Notes under the pieces: model-generated
Told to the model about the DNA's origin: nothing
The model's database searches: none
What the model saw: the letters and a program-made list of their open reading frames with translations, nothing else
Shown: one piece after another, positions 24,082-31,478 of the stretch
How positions within the stretch are numbered: position 1 is the first letter of the stretch
Layout: each line of letters begins with the position of its first letter
Translations under genes and position numbers: made by a program
From: CADEED01 sp035286365
Lineage (GTDB): Bacteria; Pseudomonadota; Gammaproteobacteria; Steroidobacterales; Steroidobacteraceae
Direction: 5' to 3'
DNA length: 32,186 nt
Assembly (NCBI GenBank): GCA_035286365.1
Contig: DATHJZ010000215.1
Location: 1-32,186, forward strand

Positions 24082-24099
24082 CCCCAACCAGGGGGATTC

Positions 24100-26493
24100 A
24101 TGCGCAACTCCATCCGTCTAACTTCCTGCGTCGTGCTCGCGGCGCTTGGCCTTGGCGCGCGCGCCGACGACGCGTCCCTCATGTGGTACGACCAGCCGGC
24201 GAAGGACTGGGAAAAGGAAGCGCTGCCCATCGGCAACGGCCGCATCGGCGCAATGGTCTTCGGTGGCGTCGACGCCGAGCGGCTGCAGATCTCCGAGAAA
24301 TCGCTATGGACCGGTGGTCCGGGCTCGGAGGGCGGCTACGACTACGGTCTGTCGGCCGACTCGCAGGTCGATTTAATGCGCAGCATCGGCAAGCAGCTGC
24401 TGGACGGCGCGCAGCTCGATCCGCCGGCGGTGGCCAGGCAACTCGGCCGCAAGATGCATGACTACGGGGACTACCAGAGCTTCGGCGATCTCACGATCGA
24501 ACGTGAGCCGCAGAGCGAGCCGGTGACCGACTATCGCCGCGAGCTCGATCTCGATACCGCCATCGCGCGCGTGAGTTTCAAACAGGGCGGCGTCGGTTAC
24601 CGCCGTGAATATTTTGTCTCGTATGCCGACCAGGTGCTGGTCGCGCGCTGGTACAGCACGAGCTCGCAGAAACTGAAAATCGGTTATATGGTGCCGGACA
24701 ATCGCAGCGTGCAAGTCGTCGCCGACGCGCGGGGGCTCGCGATCTCGGGCGCGCTGAAATCCAACGGGCTCAAGTACGCCGCTTACGTGCGCGTGATTCC
24801 GGACTGCGGTGTCGTCACCCGCGACGGAGATGCGTTGCGCGTCGAAACCGACTGTGCGATCACGATCGTCCTGACCGCGCGTACCAACTACCGCATGCGC
24901 TACCCGGACTATCGCGCAGCGGATGTCGATCCCGCCAAGGCGGCGGTGACCGATAACCTCGCGGTGGGGACGGCGGGCCGCTCACGCGTGTACGGACCGC
25001 ACTCCGCCGACTACCAGGCGTTGTTCCAGCGCGTGAAGCTCGATCTCGGCGGTGTCGTGCCGAAGAAGATGACCACCGACAGGCTGCGTGCGCAGTACGG
25101 CAGCGGCAACGCGGCCGCCGACCTCGCGCTGGAGCAGCTGTACTTCTACTACGGCCGTTATCTGCTGATCGCATCCTCGCGCGACGGGTCGTTGCCCGCG
25201 AACCTGCAGGGTGTGTGGAACGACAAGGCCACCCCGCCGTGGAACGCCGACTACCACGTCAACATCAACCTGCAGATGAATTACTGGCCCGCGGAAGTGG
25301 CCAACCTGAGCGAGACCACCGGGCCGCTGTTCGATTTCGTCGATAGCCTGGTGCCGCCAGGCAAACTCGCCGCGCAGCGCTACTTCGGCGCGGGTGGCTG
25401 GACGATGTTTCTGAATACCAACGCCTGGGGATACGTCGGGCCCATCGACTGGCCCACCTCATTCTGGCAGCCCGAAGCCTCCGCGTGGCTCGCACAGCAC
25501 TACTACGAGCACTATCTATTCAGCCGCGACGAAGCATTCCTCAAGAAGCGCGCCTGGCCGGTAATGAAAGGCGCGGCGCAGTTCTGGCTGGACGCGCTGG
25601 TCGTCGATCCTCATGACGGCAAGCTTACCGTCACGCCCAGCTATTCACCCGAGCACGGGCCATTCACGGCGGGCGCCGCGATGTCCCAGCAGATCGTGGC
25701 CGATTTGTTCGCGAACGCCGTGGCGGCCGCGCCGCTCGTCGGCGACAGGGAGTTCGGCAAGCGTGTCGCGGAGGCACTCGCCAGGCTCGATCCCGGCCTG
25801 CGCATCGGCAAGCACGGCCAATTGCAGGAATGGAAAGCCGACATCGACGACATGAAGGACGATCATCGTCACGTGTCGCACCTGTTTGCGCTGCATCCAG
25901 GACATGCGATCGATCTGTCGAAGGACACCGACTTCGCCGCCGCGGCGCGCACCACGCTCGATGCGCGCGGTGACGCCAGTACCGGCTGGAGCCGCGCCTG
26001 GAAGATCAACTTCTGGGCGCGCCTGCGCGATGGCGACCGCGCGCACAAGTTGTTAGCGGGCCTGTTGCGCGACAGCACACTGCCGAATCTGTGGGATACG
26101 CATCCGCCGTTCCAGATCGACGGCAACTTCGGTGCGACGGCGGGCATCGTCGAGATGCTGCTGCAGAGCCAGAATGGTGAGATCCGGATTCTCCCGGCGT
26201 TGCCCAAAGCCTGGAGCGCAGGCAGCGTGCGTGGCATCCGGGCGCGCGGCGATGTCACCGTGAGTATCGAGTGGGATGCCTGCGGCGCAAACAGCATCAA
26301 CCTGGCGACCGGGCACGACGGGCCGCTCACCGTGCGGTCAGATCTTTTCGAGCACGAGTTTGGCTTCACTACTGGCGGCAAAGTGATGAGAGTACCCAGC
26401 AAGGGCACCGATGGTGACCGCTTCACGTTCGACGCGCGGCGTGACCGCGTCTTTGGCTTCAAGCGTACCGGCGGAACTTCCTGCGATCACTGA
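24100..26493 (+). CDS. Secreted GH95 alpha-L-fucosidase-like glycoside hydrolase
   Basis: GH95 enzymes are inverting hydrolases, best known as 1,2-alpha-L-fucosidases, some acting on alpha-L-galactosides. The 797-residue protein starts with a signal peptide (MRNSIRLTSCVVLAALGLG, cleavage probably after ARA near residue 23). Family blocks are PIGNGRIGAMVFGGV near the N-terminus, LQGVWNDKATPPWNADYHVN, NINLQMNYWPAE with the key asparagines 388 and 390, SPEHG with Glu518 as the likely acid, and FQIDGNFGATAGI with Asp674. By analogy to the Bifidobacterium enzyme the Asn/Asp pair activates water. The product is expected in the periplasm or outside. No sugar transporter or fucose catabolic gene is beside it, so it may act on plant or host glycans as a lone scavenging enzyme. 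Confidence 0.93.
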   Translation: MRNSIRLTSCVVLAALGLGARADDASLMWYDQPAKDWEKEALPIGNGRIGAMVFGGVDAERLQISEKSLWTGGPGSEGGYDYGLSADSQVDLMRSIGKQLLDGAQLDPPAVARQLGRKMHDYGDYQSFGDLTIEREPQSEPVTDYRRELDLDTAIARVSFKQGGVGYRREYFVSYADQVLVARWYSTSSQKLKIGYMVPDNRSVQVVADARGLAISGALKSNGLKYAAYVRVIPDCGVVTRDGDALRVETDCAITIVLTARTNYRMRYPDYRAADVDPAKAAVTDNLAVGTAGRSRVYGPHSADYQALFQRVKLDLGGVVPKKMTTDRLRAQYGSGNAAADLALEQLYFYYGRYLLIASSRDGSLPANLQGVWNDKATPPWNADYHVNINLQMNYWPAEVANLSETTGPLFDFVDSLVPPGKLAAQRYFGAGGWTMFLNTNAWGYVGPIDWPTSFWQPEASAWLAQHYYEHYLFSRDEAFLKKRAWPVMKGAAQFWLDALVVDPHDGKLTVTPSYSPEHGPFTAGAAMSQQIVADLFANAVAAAPLVGDREFGKRVAEALARLDPGLRIGKHGQLQEWKADIDDMKDDHRHVSHLFALHPGHAIDLSKDTDFAAAARTTLDARGDASTGWSRAWKINFWARLRDGDRAHKLLAGLLRDSTLPNLWDTHPPFQIDGNFGATAGIVEMLLQSQNGEIRILPALPKAWSAGSVRGIRARGDVTVSIEWDACGANSINLATGHDGPLTVRSDLFEHEFGFTTGGKVMRVPSKGTDGDRFTFDARRDRVFGFKRTGGTSCDH

Positions 26494-26531
26494 GTTCTTT
26501 ATTGAAAGAGACGTTGATCCAGCGGGCGCGC

Positions 26532-26537
26532 TAACCT
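26532..26537 (+). promoter_or_regulatory. Weak -10-like TAACCT before the acyl-CoA dehydrogenase gene
   Basis: CTAACCTTG at 26531-26539 repeats the sequence before the EAL gene. TAACCT is a poor -10 (three of six) and ends seven bases before the ATG at 26545, where no ribosome binding site is seen. Confidence 0.2.
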
Positions 26538-26544
26538 TGCGCGC

Positions 26545-27690
26545 ATGAATCCTTACACAATTCCCTGGATGGACGACGACCTCGAGGTTTTCCGCGACAC
26601 CGTCGTCCGCTTTGTCGAAACCGAAATGCTGCCGCACGATGCGCGCTGGCGCGAGCAGCACCACGTCGACCGCGAAACTTGGCGCAAGGCCGGCGAGACG
26701 GGTCTGCTGTTGCTGGACGTGCCGGCCGAATACGGCGGTGGTGGCGGTGACTTCCGCCACGAGGCGGTGCTGTACACCGAGCTCGCGCGTCGCGGCATCG
26801 GCGCATTCGGCCAGGGCGTGCACAGCATGTGCGCTCACTACGTACTCAATCACGGGTCGGAAGATCAAAAACAGCGCTGGCTGCCGCGCATGGCGTCGGG
26901 CGAGTTCATCGGCGCCATCTGCATGACCGAGCCCGGCACGGGATCGGACTTGAAGGGCATTCGCACGCGCGCGGTGAAGCAGGGCGACCACTACATCGTC
27001 GACGGTGCCAAGACTTTCATCACGAACGGCTCGCTGGCCGGCCTGCTGATGCTGGTGGTACGCACGGATCCGAACGAGGGTAGCAAGGGCTTGTCGATCC
27101 TCATGGTCGAGACGAAGGACCTCGCGGGTTATCGCGTCGGTCGCGTGCTCGACAAGATGGGCCTGCATGGACAAGACACTTCGGAATTGTTCTTCCAGGG
27201 TGTCAAGGTGCCGGTCGATTGCCTGTTGGGCGGAGTGGAAGGCAAAGGCATGCACCAGCTCATGCACGACCTGCCGTACGAACGTACGGTCATTGCCGTC
27301 GGTGCCGTGGGCGCGATGGAGGGCGGTCTCGAGGAAACGCTCAAGTACGTGCGGGAGCGCAAGACTTTCGGGCAACCGGTATTCAACTACCAGAACACGC
27401 GCTTCAAGCTGGCCGAGGTTGCAAGTATCACGCGGATTGCGCGCGTGTTTTCCGATCGCTGCGTGGTCGACCTGGTGGCCGGCAAGCTGGATACCGAGAC
27501 GGCATCCATGGCGAAGTGGTGGGTCTCCGACATGCAGCAGCAGATGCTGGATGAATGCGTGCAGCTGCATGGCGGGTACGGCTACATGAATGAATACCTG
27601 GTGTGCCGGCTATTCGCGGACTCGCGCGTCCAGCGCATCTACGGCGGAACGAACGAGATCATGAAAGAGGTCATAGCGCGGGGGCTGTGA
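26545..27690 (+). CDS. Acyl-CoA dehydrogenase, isovaleryl/long-chain type
   Basis: A flavoenzyme that oxidises an acyl-CoA to the trans-2-enoyl-CoA, passing electrons to ETF. The 381-residue protein has the FAD/substrate blocks CMTEPGTGSDLKGIRT, YIVDGAKTFITNG and the C-terminal QLHGGYGYMNEY and YGGTNEIMKEV. The usual C-terminal catalytic glutamate position (YEGT in medium-chain enzymes) is Gly. Instead Glu246 in LPYERTVIA sits where isovaleryl-CoA and long-chain acyl-CoA dehydrogenases keep their base, so the enzyme should be active and of that subgroup. The exact chain length or branched substrate is not clear. It stands as a single gene; no hydratase or CoA ligase gene flanks it. Confidence 0.93.
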   Translation: MNPYTIPWMDDDLEVFRDTVVRFVETEMLPHDARWREQHHVDRETWRKAGETGLLLLDVPAEYGGGGGDFRHEAVLYTELARRGIGAFGQGVHSMCAHYVLNHGSEDQKQRWLPRMASGEFIGAICMTEPGTGSDLKGIRTRAVKQGDHYIVDGAKTFITNGSLAGLLMLVVRTDPNEGSKGLSILMVETKDLAGYRVGRVLDKMGLHGQDTSELFFQGVKVPVDCLLGGVEGKGMHQLMHDLPYERTVIAVGAVGAMEGGLEETLKYVRERKTFGQPVFNYQNTRFKLAEVASITRIARVFSDRCVVDLVAGKLDTETASMAKWWVSDMQQQMLDECVQLHGGYGYMNEYLVCRLFADSRVQRIYGGTNEIMKEVIARGL

Positions 27691-27900
27691 CGGAGCGCGT
27701 GCGTTCAGGGCGGGTGTCAGCGATCGACGGCTGCCGGCAGAGTACGAAAGGGGCCGACTTGCCAGAATGAGCGCGCGCAAGCCGTGTGACATATCGCTGT
27801 CCCCGGCGAGATCGTGATCGCTTCCACGGCGGCCGGATTTCCGCTAGTTTTGACCGCGAACCATCGTCAGATCGCACACCGATCGCAGCAGGGAACAAAA
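27691..27900. other. Intergenic stretch, 210 bases
   Basis: This is the longest gene-free gap. It contains a 10-base palindrome CTGCCGGCAG (27731-27740) downstream of the acyl-CoA dehydrogenase, which could be part of a terminator but has no T-run, and an isolated CTGTCCCC (27797-27804) matching the right end of the repeat at 24066. A TTGACC (27850-27855) has no good -10 partner. I see no convincing gene. Confidence 0.4.
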
Positions 27901-28458
27901 ATGACTAACAACCCGTACGCGCCGCCGAGCGCGCCCGTCGCCGACGTCTATAGCGGCGAACTCGCCGACCAGTCGAATCCGTTTTTCGCCGTCGGTCTCG
28001 TCAAGCTCCTGGTCATGACGCTCGTGACTTTCGGCCTCTACGAGGTCTACTGGTTCTATCGCCACTGGCGACTCGTCAAAGCGCGCGATCGCTCCGACCT
28101 CTGGCCGATCCCGCGAGCAATCTTTGCTGTCTTCTTCGTCTATCAACTGTTCCAGCGCATGCGCTCGGACGGCGAGGAGCAGAACGTCCCGGGTACCCTC
28201 GCCGCGGGGCCCTTGGCCACGGTATTCATCATCTTCAATCTCCTGTGGCGCGCGCCCGAGCCGTACTCGCTTTTGAGCTTTGTCACCGTCGTCATCCTGA
28301 TCGTCGCGCAGAAGTACGCGAACCAGGTCAATCTGGCTGCCGCGCCCGATCACGAGCGCAACGCCGGTTTCAGCGGCTGGAACTGGTTCGGTATCGTCGC
28401 GGGCGGCTTGTTATGGGTGCTGGCTGCCATCGGGCTGCTCGTGCCGGCGGAGGCGTAG
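27901..28458 (+). CDS. Multi-pass membrane protein of unknown function
   Basis: The 185-residue protein starts with a Pro/Asn-rich tail NNPYAPPSAPVADV, then about four to five hydrophobic segments: LLVMTLVTFGLYEVYWFY, IFAVFFVYQLFQ, LATVFIIFNLLW, LLSFVTVVILIVAQ and IVAGGLLWVLAAIGLLV. The segment FGLYEVYWFYRHWRLVK resembles a DUF4234-like membrane motif, but I am not certain of the family. ATG 27901 is preferred over a start 29 codons upstream because it has AGGGAAC at good distance and begins the composition change. It appears as a single gene between the acyl-CoA dehydrogenase and the DJ-1-family gene. Confidence 0.8.
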   Translation: MTNNPYAPPSAPVADVYSGELADQSNPFFAVGLVKLLVMTLVTFGLYEVYWFYRHWRLVKARDRSDLWPIPRAIFAVFFVYQLFQRMRSDGEEQNVPGTLAAGPLATVFIIFNLLWRAPEPYSLLSFVTVVILIVAQKYANQVNLAAAPDHERNAGFSGWNWFGIVAGGLLWVLAAIGLLVPAEA

Positions 28459-28532
28459 CGGGGCGGCGAGCGGCAATACTGCCCTGCAAGATGGCGCGCA
28501 ACTGACCCGTGAGTTCGGGCGGCGGCGGCGCG

Positions 28533-28538
28533 CATAAT
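28533..28538 (+). promoter_or_regulatory. -10-like CATAAT before the DJ-1-family gene
   Basis: CATAAT matches TATAAT at five positions and ends six bases before ATG 28545. No Shine-Dalgarno sequence intervenes, so the transcript may be leaderless. The spacing is the same as before the Fur-family gene. No good -35 is visible. Confidence 0.4.
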
Positions 28539-28544
28539 CCGCGC

Positions 28545-29186
28545 ATGCACATCGCCATCCTCACTTTTCAGGGCTTCAACGAGCTCGATTCCATCGTCGC
28601 GCTCGGTATCCTCAATCGCGTCCGCAACAAATCCTGGCGCGTGAGCCTGAGTTGCCCCGACGAATCGGTGACCTCGATGAATGGCGTCGTTGTCCAGGCG
28701 CAAGCGCGCCTTGCGGAGGCGCGCAACGCGGACGCGGTGATCGTTGGCAGCGGCATGAAGACGCGCGAGGTCGTGGCGGACGCCGCGCTCATGGATTCCC
28801 TGCAGCTGAATCCCGCGCGCCAGCTCATCGGCGCGCAATGTTCGGGCACGCTGGTCCTGGCAAAGCTGGGATTGCTCGATCGTATTCCTGCCTGCACCGA
28901 TCTATTCAGCAAGCCGTGGGTGCAGGAGGCCGGCGTCGAGGTGCTCAATCAGCCATTCTTTGCGCGCGACAACGTTGCCACGGCCGGCGGCTGCCTGTCC
29001 TCGCAATATCTGGCCGCGTGGCTCATCGCGCGCCTGGAAGGCGAGGAGGAGGCGCGCGCGGCGCTGCACTATGTCGCGCCGGTGGGTGAAAAAGAGGAAT
29101 ACGTCGAGCGTGCGATGCGCAACATCGCGCCTTATCTACCCGGCGCTGTCCGTAACCCACGCGCGGCGGCAGGAGCCAATGCATGA
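28545..29186 (+). CDS. DJ-1/PfpI family protein
   Basis: The 213-residue protein has the class I glutamine amidotransferase-like fold of the DJ-1/PfpI superfamily. Visible blocks are MHIAILTFQGFNELDSIVAL at the N-terminus, the strand ADAVIVGSGMKT, and the nucleophile elbow LIGAQCSGTLVLAKLG with Cys99. Members include isonitrile hydratases, glyoxalase III-like and protease-like proteins, so the reaction is open. The ATG 28545 is preferred to a GTG 12 codons earlier because of the family N-terminus. The stop overlaps the next start by four bases, so it is coupled to the secreted protein gene. Confidence 0.88.
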   Translation: MHIAILTFQGFNELDSIVALGILNRVRNKSWRVSLSCPDESVTSMNGVVVQAQARLAEARNADAVIVGSGMKTREVVADAALMDSLQLNPARQLIGAQCSGTLVLAKLGLLDRIPACTDLFSKPWVQEAGVEVLNQPFFARDNVATAGGCLSSQYLAAWLIARLEGEEEARAALHYVAPVGEKEEYVERAMRNIAPYLPGAVRNPRAAAGANA

Positions 29187-29842
29187 CGATCAGTCGTGCT
29201 GCAGTTCGCAAGTGCCTGCCGGTCATGCTCATGGTGTCGTTCGCCGCGAACGCGGACTGCGATCCAAAAGGCGTGTTTCGCATCGTCACTGTGAACATGT
29301 CGCCCGATATTCCAAAGGACAGTTTCGCGGCCAAGCCCAAGGTGGCTTATCGCTCCGGCAAATATCTCGCGCGGCTCGAGGAAGCGCCCGATCCGGCCAA
29401 CGGGATGCACCTGCTCTTCGTGATCAATGCGCCGGATGCGTGGACGGTCAACCTCCTCGACAAGACGGGCGATCACATGGTGGACAAGGCAGAGTCGAAA
29501 GACGTGCACATGCTCGTGTTCGATCCGGACCCGGCTCTAGGTATTCCGGACGAATTCAGCGCGATCGAATTCGCGTGCGAGCGCGAATTTTTCGCCAGTC
29601 ACGACGCCGTCCTCGTGCCTTTGAAATCGGAGCGGCGCGCGATGACCAAGCACCAGGTCTCGAAGGGCGAGTGGCGCATCACGATGATCACCGAGGTCGG
29701 CAGCGACATTCCCTGGGCGCTCATGCTCGCCAAATCCGACCGGGTGATCAGCGCGATCAGGTACATTTCCTACCTGTCACGTCCGGACATCGACGCGGCC
29801 CTGTTCGCGAAGCCGGAAGGGATCAAATTCGTGGAGCATTGA
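29183..29842 (+). CDS. Secreted hypothetical protein
   Basis: A 219-residue protein with an N-terminal signal peptide (MTISRAAVRKCLPVMLMVSF, cleavage likely after ANA before Asp25). The mature part contains two cysteines (DCDPKG and EFACERE) and no motif I recognise; it is beta-strand-like with many charged residues. The ATG overlaps the upstream DJ-1-family stop (ATGA), and an AGGAG ribosome binding site lies ten bases upstream. The partner gene suggests a joint role with the DJ-1-like protein, but what it is cannot be told from sequence. Confidence 0.8.
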   Translation: MTISRAAVRKCLPVMLMVSFAANADCDPKGVFRIVTVNMSPDIPKDSFAAKPKVAYRSGKYLARLEEAPDPANGMHLLFVINAPDAWTVNLLDKTGDHMVDKAESKDVHMLVFDPDPALGIPDEFSAIEFACEREFFASHDAVLVPLKSERRAMTKHQVSKGEWRITMITEVGSDIPWALMLAKSDRVISAIRYISYLSRPDIDAALFAKPEGIKFVEH

Positions 29843-29866
29843 GCGTCATCAGTAGCGGGAAGAATC

Positions 29867-30361
29867 ATGTCCAACTATCAACTCGCCCAACTCAACGTCG
29901 CCGCAATGAAGGCCCCGCTCGATAGCCCGGAGCTCAAGGACTTCGCCGACAACCTCGATCGCATCAACGCGCTCGCGGAGTCTTCGCCCGGTTTCATCTG
30001 GCGCCTCAAGGGCGACGGCAACGATGCCACGTCGCTGCGCCCGCTCGGCGACAACGTGCTCGTGAACATGTCCGTGTGGCGTGATGTCGCCGCGCTCAAA
30101 AATTACGTCTACAAAACGGCGCACAGCGAAATCATGCGCCGCCGCCGCGAGTGGTTCACGCGCATGGGGGACGCATACCTGGCGCTGTGGTGGGTGCCGC
30201 AGGGTCACGAACCCACGGTTGCCGAAGCCGTGGCGAAGCTCATGCAGCTGCGCCAGCAGGGTCCGTCGAGCGATGTCTTTACCTTCGGCGAGGCGTTTTC
30301 CGCGCCGGATGCCGGCACCCCCGGCGAGCGTTTCTCGTTCAGCGACACCTGCCCGGCGTGA
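29867..30361 (+). CDS. DUF3291 family protein
   Basis: The 164-residue protein begins MSNYQLAQLNVAAMKAPLDS and has the DUF3291 pattern, a dimeric alpha-beta-barrel-like fold related to monooxygenase/ABM domains: ALAESSPGFIWRLKGDGND, VNMSVWRDVAALKNYVY and ALWWVPQGHEPTVAEAVAKL. No catalytic role is proven for this family. GGGAAGA precedes the ATG at 29867. It is the first gene of a compact four-gene + strand run (DUF3291, YdeI-like, two tiny membrane proteins); its stop overlaps the next start by four bases. Confidence 0.88.
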   Translation: MSNYQLAQLNVAAMKAPLDSPELKDFADNLDRINALAESSPGFIWRLKGDGNDATSLRPLGDNVLVNMSVWRDVAALKNYVYKTAHSEIMRRRREWFTRMGDAYLALWWVPQGHEPTVAEAVAKLMQLRQQGPSSDVFTFGEAFSAPDAGTPGERFSFSDTCPA

Positions 30362-30915
30362 AGCCGAGATACTTCGCGACCCCGGAGAAGTTCCGCGCGT
30401 GGCTCGCAAAGAACCACGACAAGCAAAGTGAGTTGCTCGTCGGCTTTCACAAGAAAGGCAAGGGAAGGGCCAGCATCGACTGGCCGCAATCGGTGGACGA
30501 AGCGTTGTGCTTCGGCTGGATCGACGGCGTGCGCCGCAGCCTGGGTGCCGATGCGTACACCATCCGTTTCACGCCGCGCCGCCCGACCAGCATCTGGAGT
30601 TCGATCAACATCCGACGTGTGAAGGCGTTGAAGGGCGCGGGGCGCATGACGCCGGCCGGGCTTGCCGCCTATCAAAAGCGTACGCGCGATCGCTCGGCTA
30701 TCTACGCCTACGAACAGCGCGCCACGGCGAAGCTCGCGCCCGCCGAGTCCCGAATATTCAAGGCGAATGCCAGGGCATGGAAATTCTTTTCGACGCGGGC
30801 GCCGTGGTATCGCCACCGGATGCTGTACAGGATCACCTCGGCGCGCAAGCCCGAGACGCGTATGTCGCGGCTCGCGCGCCTGATTGCCAGTTCCGCGCAA
30901 GGCGAGATCCTGTGA
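30358..30915 (+). CDS. YdeI/OmpD-associated family protein
   Basis: The 185-residue protein matches the YdeI-like family (Bacteroides-type OmpD-associated/bacteriocin-protection proteins): PRYFATPEKFRAWLAKNH at the start, then SVDEALCFGWIDGVRRS, FTPRRPTSIWSSINIRRV and a basic C-terminus RITSARKPETRMSRL. The function is poorly known. The GTG at 30358 overlaps the DUF3291 stop (GTGA), so translation is coupled; other frames upstream belong to the DUF3291 gene. It ends two bases before the next gene. Confidence 0.86.
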   Translation: MKPRYFATPEKFRAWLAKNHDKQSELLVGFHKKGKGRASIDWPQSVDEALCFGWIDGVRRSLGADAYTIRFTPRRPTSIWSSINIRRVKALKGAGRMTPAGLAAYQKRTRDRSAIYAYEQRATAKLAPAESRIFKANARAWKFFSTRAPWYRHRMLYRITSARKPETRMSRLARLIASSAQGEIL

Positions 30916-30917
30916 CG

Positions 30918-31211
30918 ATGAACGACACCCCGCGGCAAGACCGCTTCAGCGACGCGTCCCGCGGCATCGCCATTGCAGTACTCATTGCCGCGTATTCCTG
31001 GGTTTTTCATCAGCCGGCAGCGGCGTTCAAGGAGAGCCTGCTCCTGGGAGCCGCATTGCAGCTGGTCGTGATCTGTGTGCGGCGCTTCGTGCCCCCGGAC
31101 CTCCAGCCCAAGGCATTGGAGGTGGTCTTCCTCTTCGTCGACGGTGCAACTGTGTTGTTGTTTGCGCTCGGCGTGCTCGGTGGCATATTCCACATGCCAG
31201 CGGATATCTAG
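30918..31211 (+). CDS. Small three-helix membrane protein, unknown
   Basis: The 97-residue protein has a polar N-terminus (MNDTPRQDRFSDASRG) and three hydrophobic segments: IAIAVLIAAYSWVF, LLLGAALQLVVICV and VVFLFVDGATVLLFALGVLG. No family is recognised. It starts two bases after the YdeI-like stop, in the same run, and is followed nine bases later by another tiny membrane protein. The two could form a complex, which would be guesswork. Confidence 0.75.
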   Translation: MNDTPRQDRFSDASRGIAIAVLIAAYSWVFHQPAAAFKESLLLGAALQLVVICVRRFVPPDLQPKALEVVFLFVDGATVLLFALGVLGGIFHMPADI

Positions 31212-31220
31212 GAGAACAGC

Positions 31221-31478
31221 ATGCGCACCGCCATCATTCTCGGGACCGGCTTCGTGTTGTTAGGCGCCTGCCTCGCGGCCGGCTGGTTTTCAGGCGGCGC
31301 GCCGCGCATGAAAATGGCCGCGCTGGTGTTCATCGGCCTGTGGTTCATCGCGACGGCGGCGAACATGTACGTCGGCATCGCGCGCGCCGGTTATTCATTC
31401 ATGGAAGAGCTGCCGATCTTCCTGCTGCTGTTCGCCGTGCCGGCGATCGTCGCGCTGGTGCTGCGCTACAAGCTCTGA
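31221..31478 (+). CDS. Small membrane protein, unknown
   Basis: The 85-residue product is almost all hydrophobic: AIILGTGFVLLGACLAAGWF, ALVFIGLWFIATAANMYVGI and LPIFLLLFAVPAIVALVL, three helices ending in RYKL. ATG 31221 has an AGGAGA ribosome binding site. It contains one TTGTTAGG octamer (31257-31264). Its TGA stop abuts, with no gap, the stop codon of the convergent DUF4252-like gene. I recognise no family. Confidence 0.78.
   Translation: MRTAIILGTGFVLLGACLAAGWFSGGAPRMKMAALVFIGLWFIATAANMYVGIARAGYSFMEELPIFLLLFAVPAIVALVLRYKL

Noticed and set aside
21634..24087. An 817-codon open frame on the - strand opposite the GGDEF-EAL gene
   Set aside because: It is the antisense shadow of a strongly coding gene whose GGDEF, EAL and PAS motifs are intact on the + strand; its translation matches no known domain and no ribosome binding site or promoter precedes it.
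26338..27570. A 410-codon - strand frame across the acyl-CoA dehydrogenase gene
   Set aside because: Antisense shadow caused by GC-rich codon bias; the + strand dehydrogenase motifs are complete and the - strand product looks random.
26545..27690. Acyl-CoA dehydrogenase thought inactive because YEGT is YGGT
   Set aside because: Isovaleryl-CoA and long-chain dehydrogenases also lack that glutamate and use one in the helix G position; Glu246 in LPYER fills this role.
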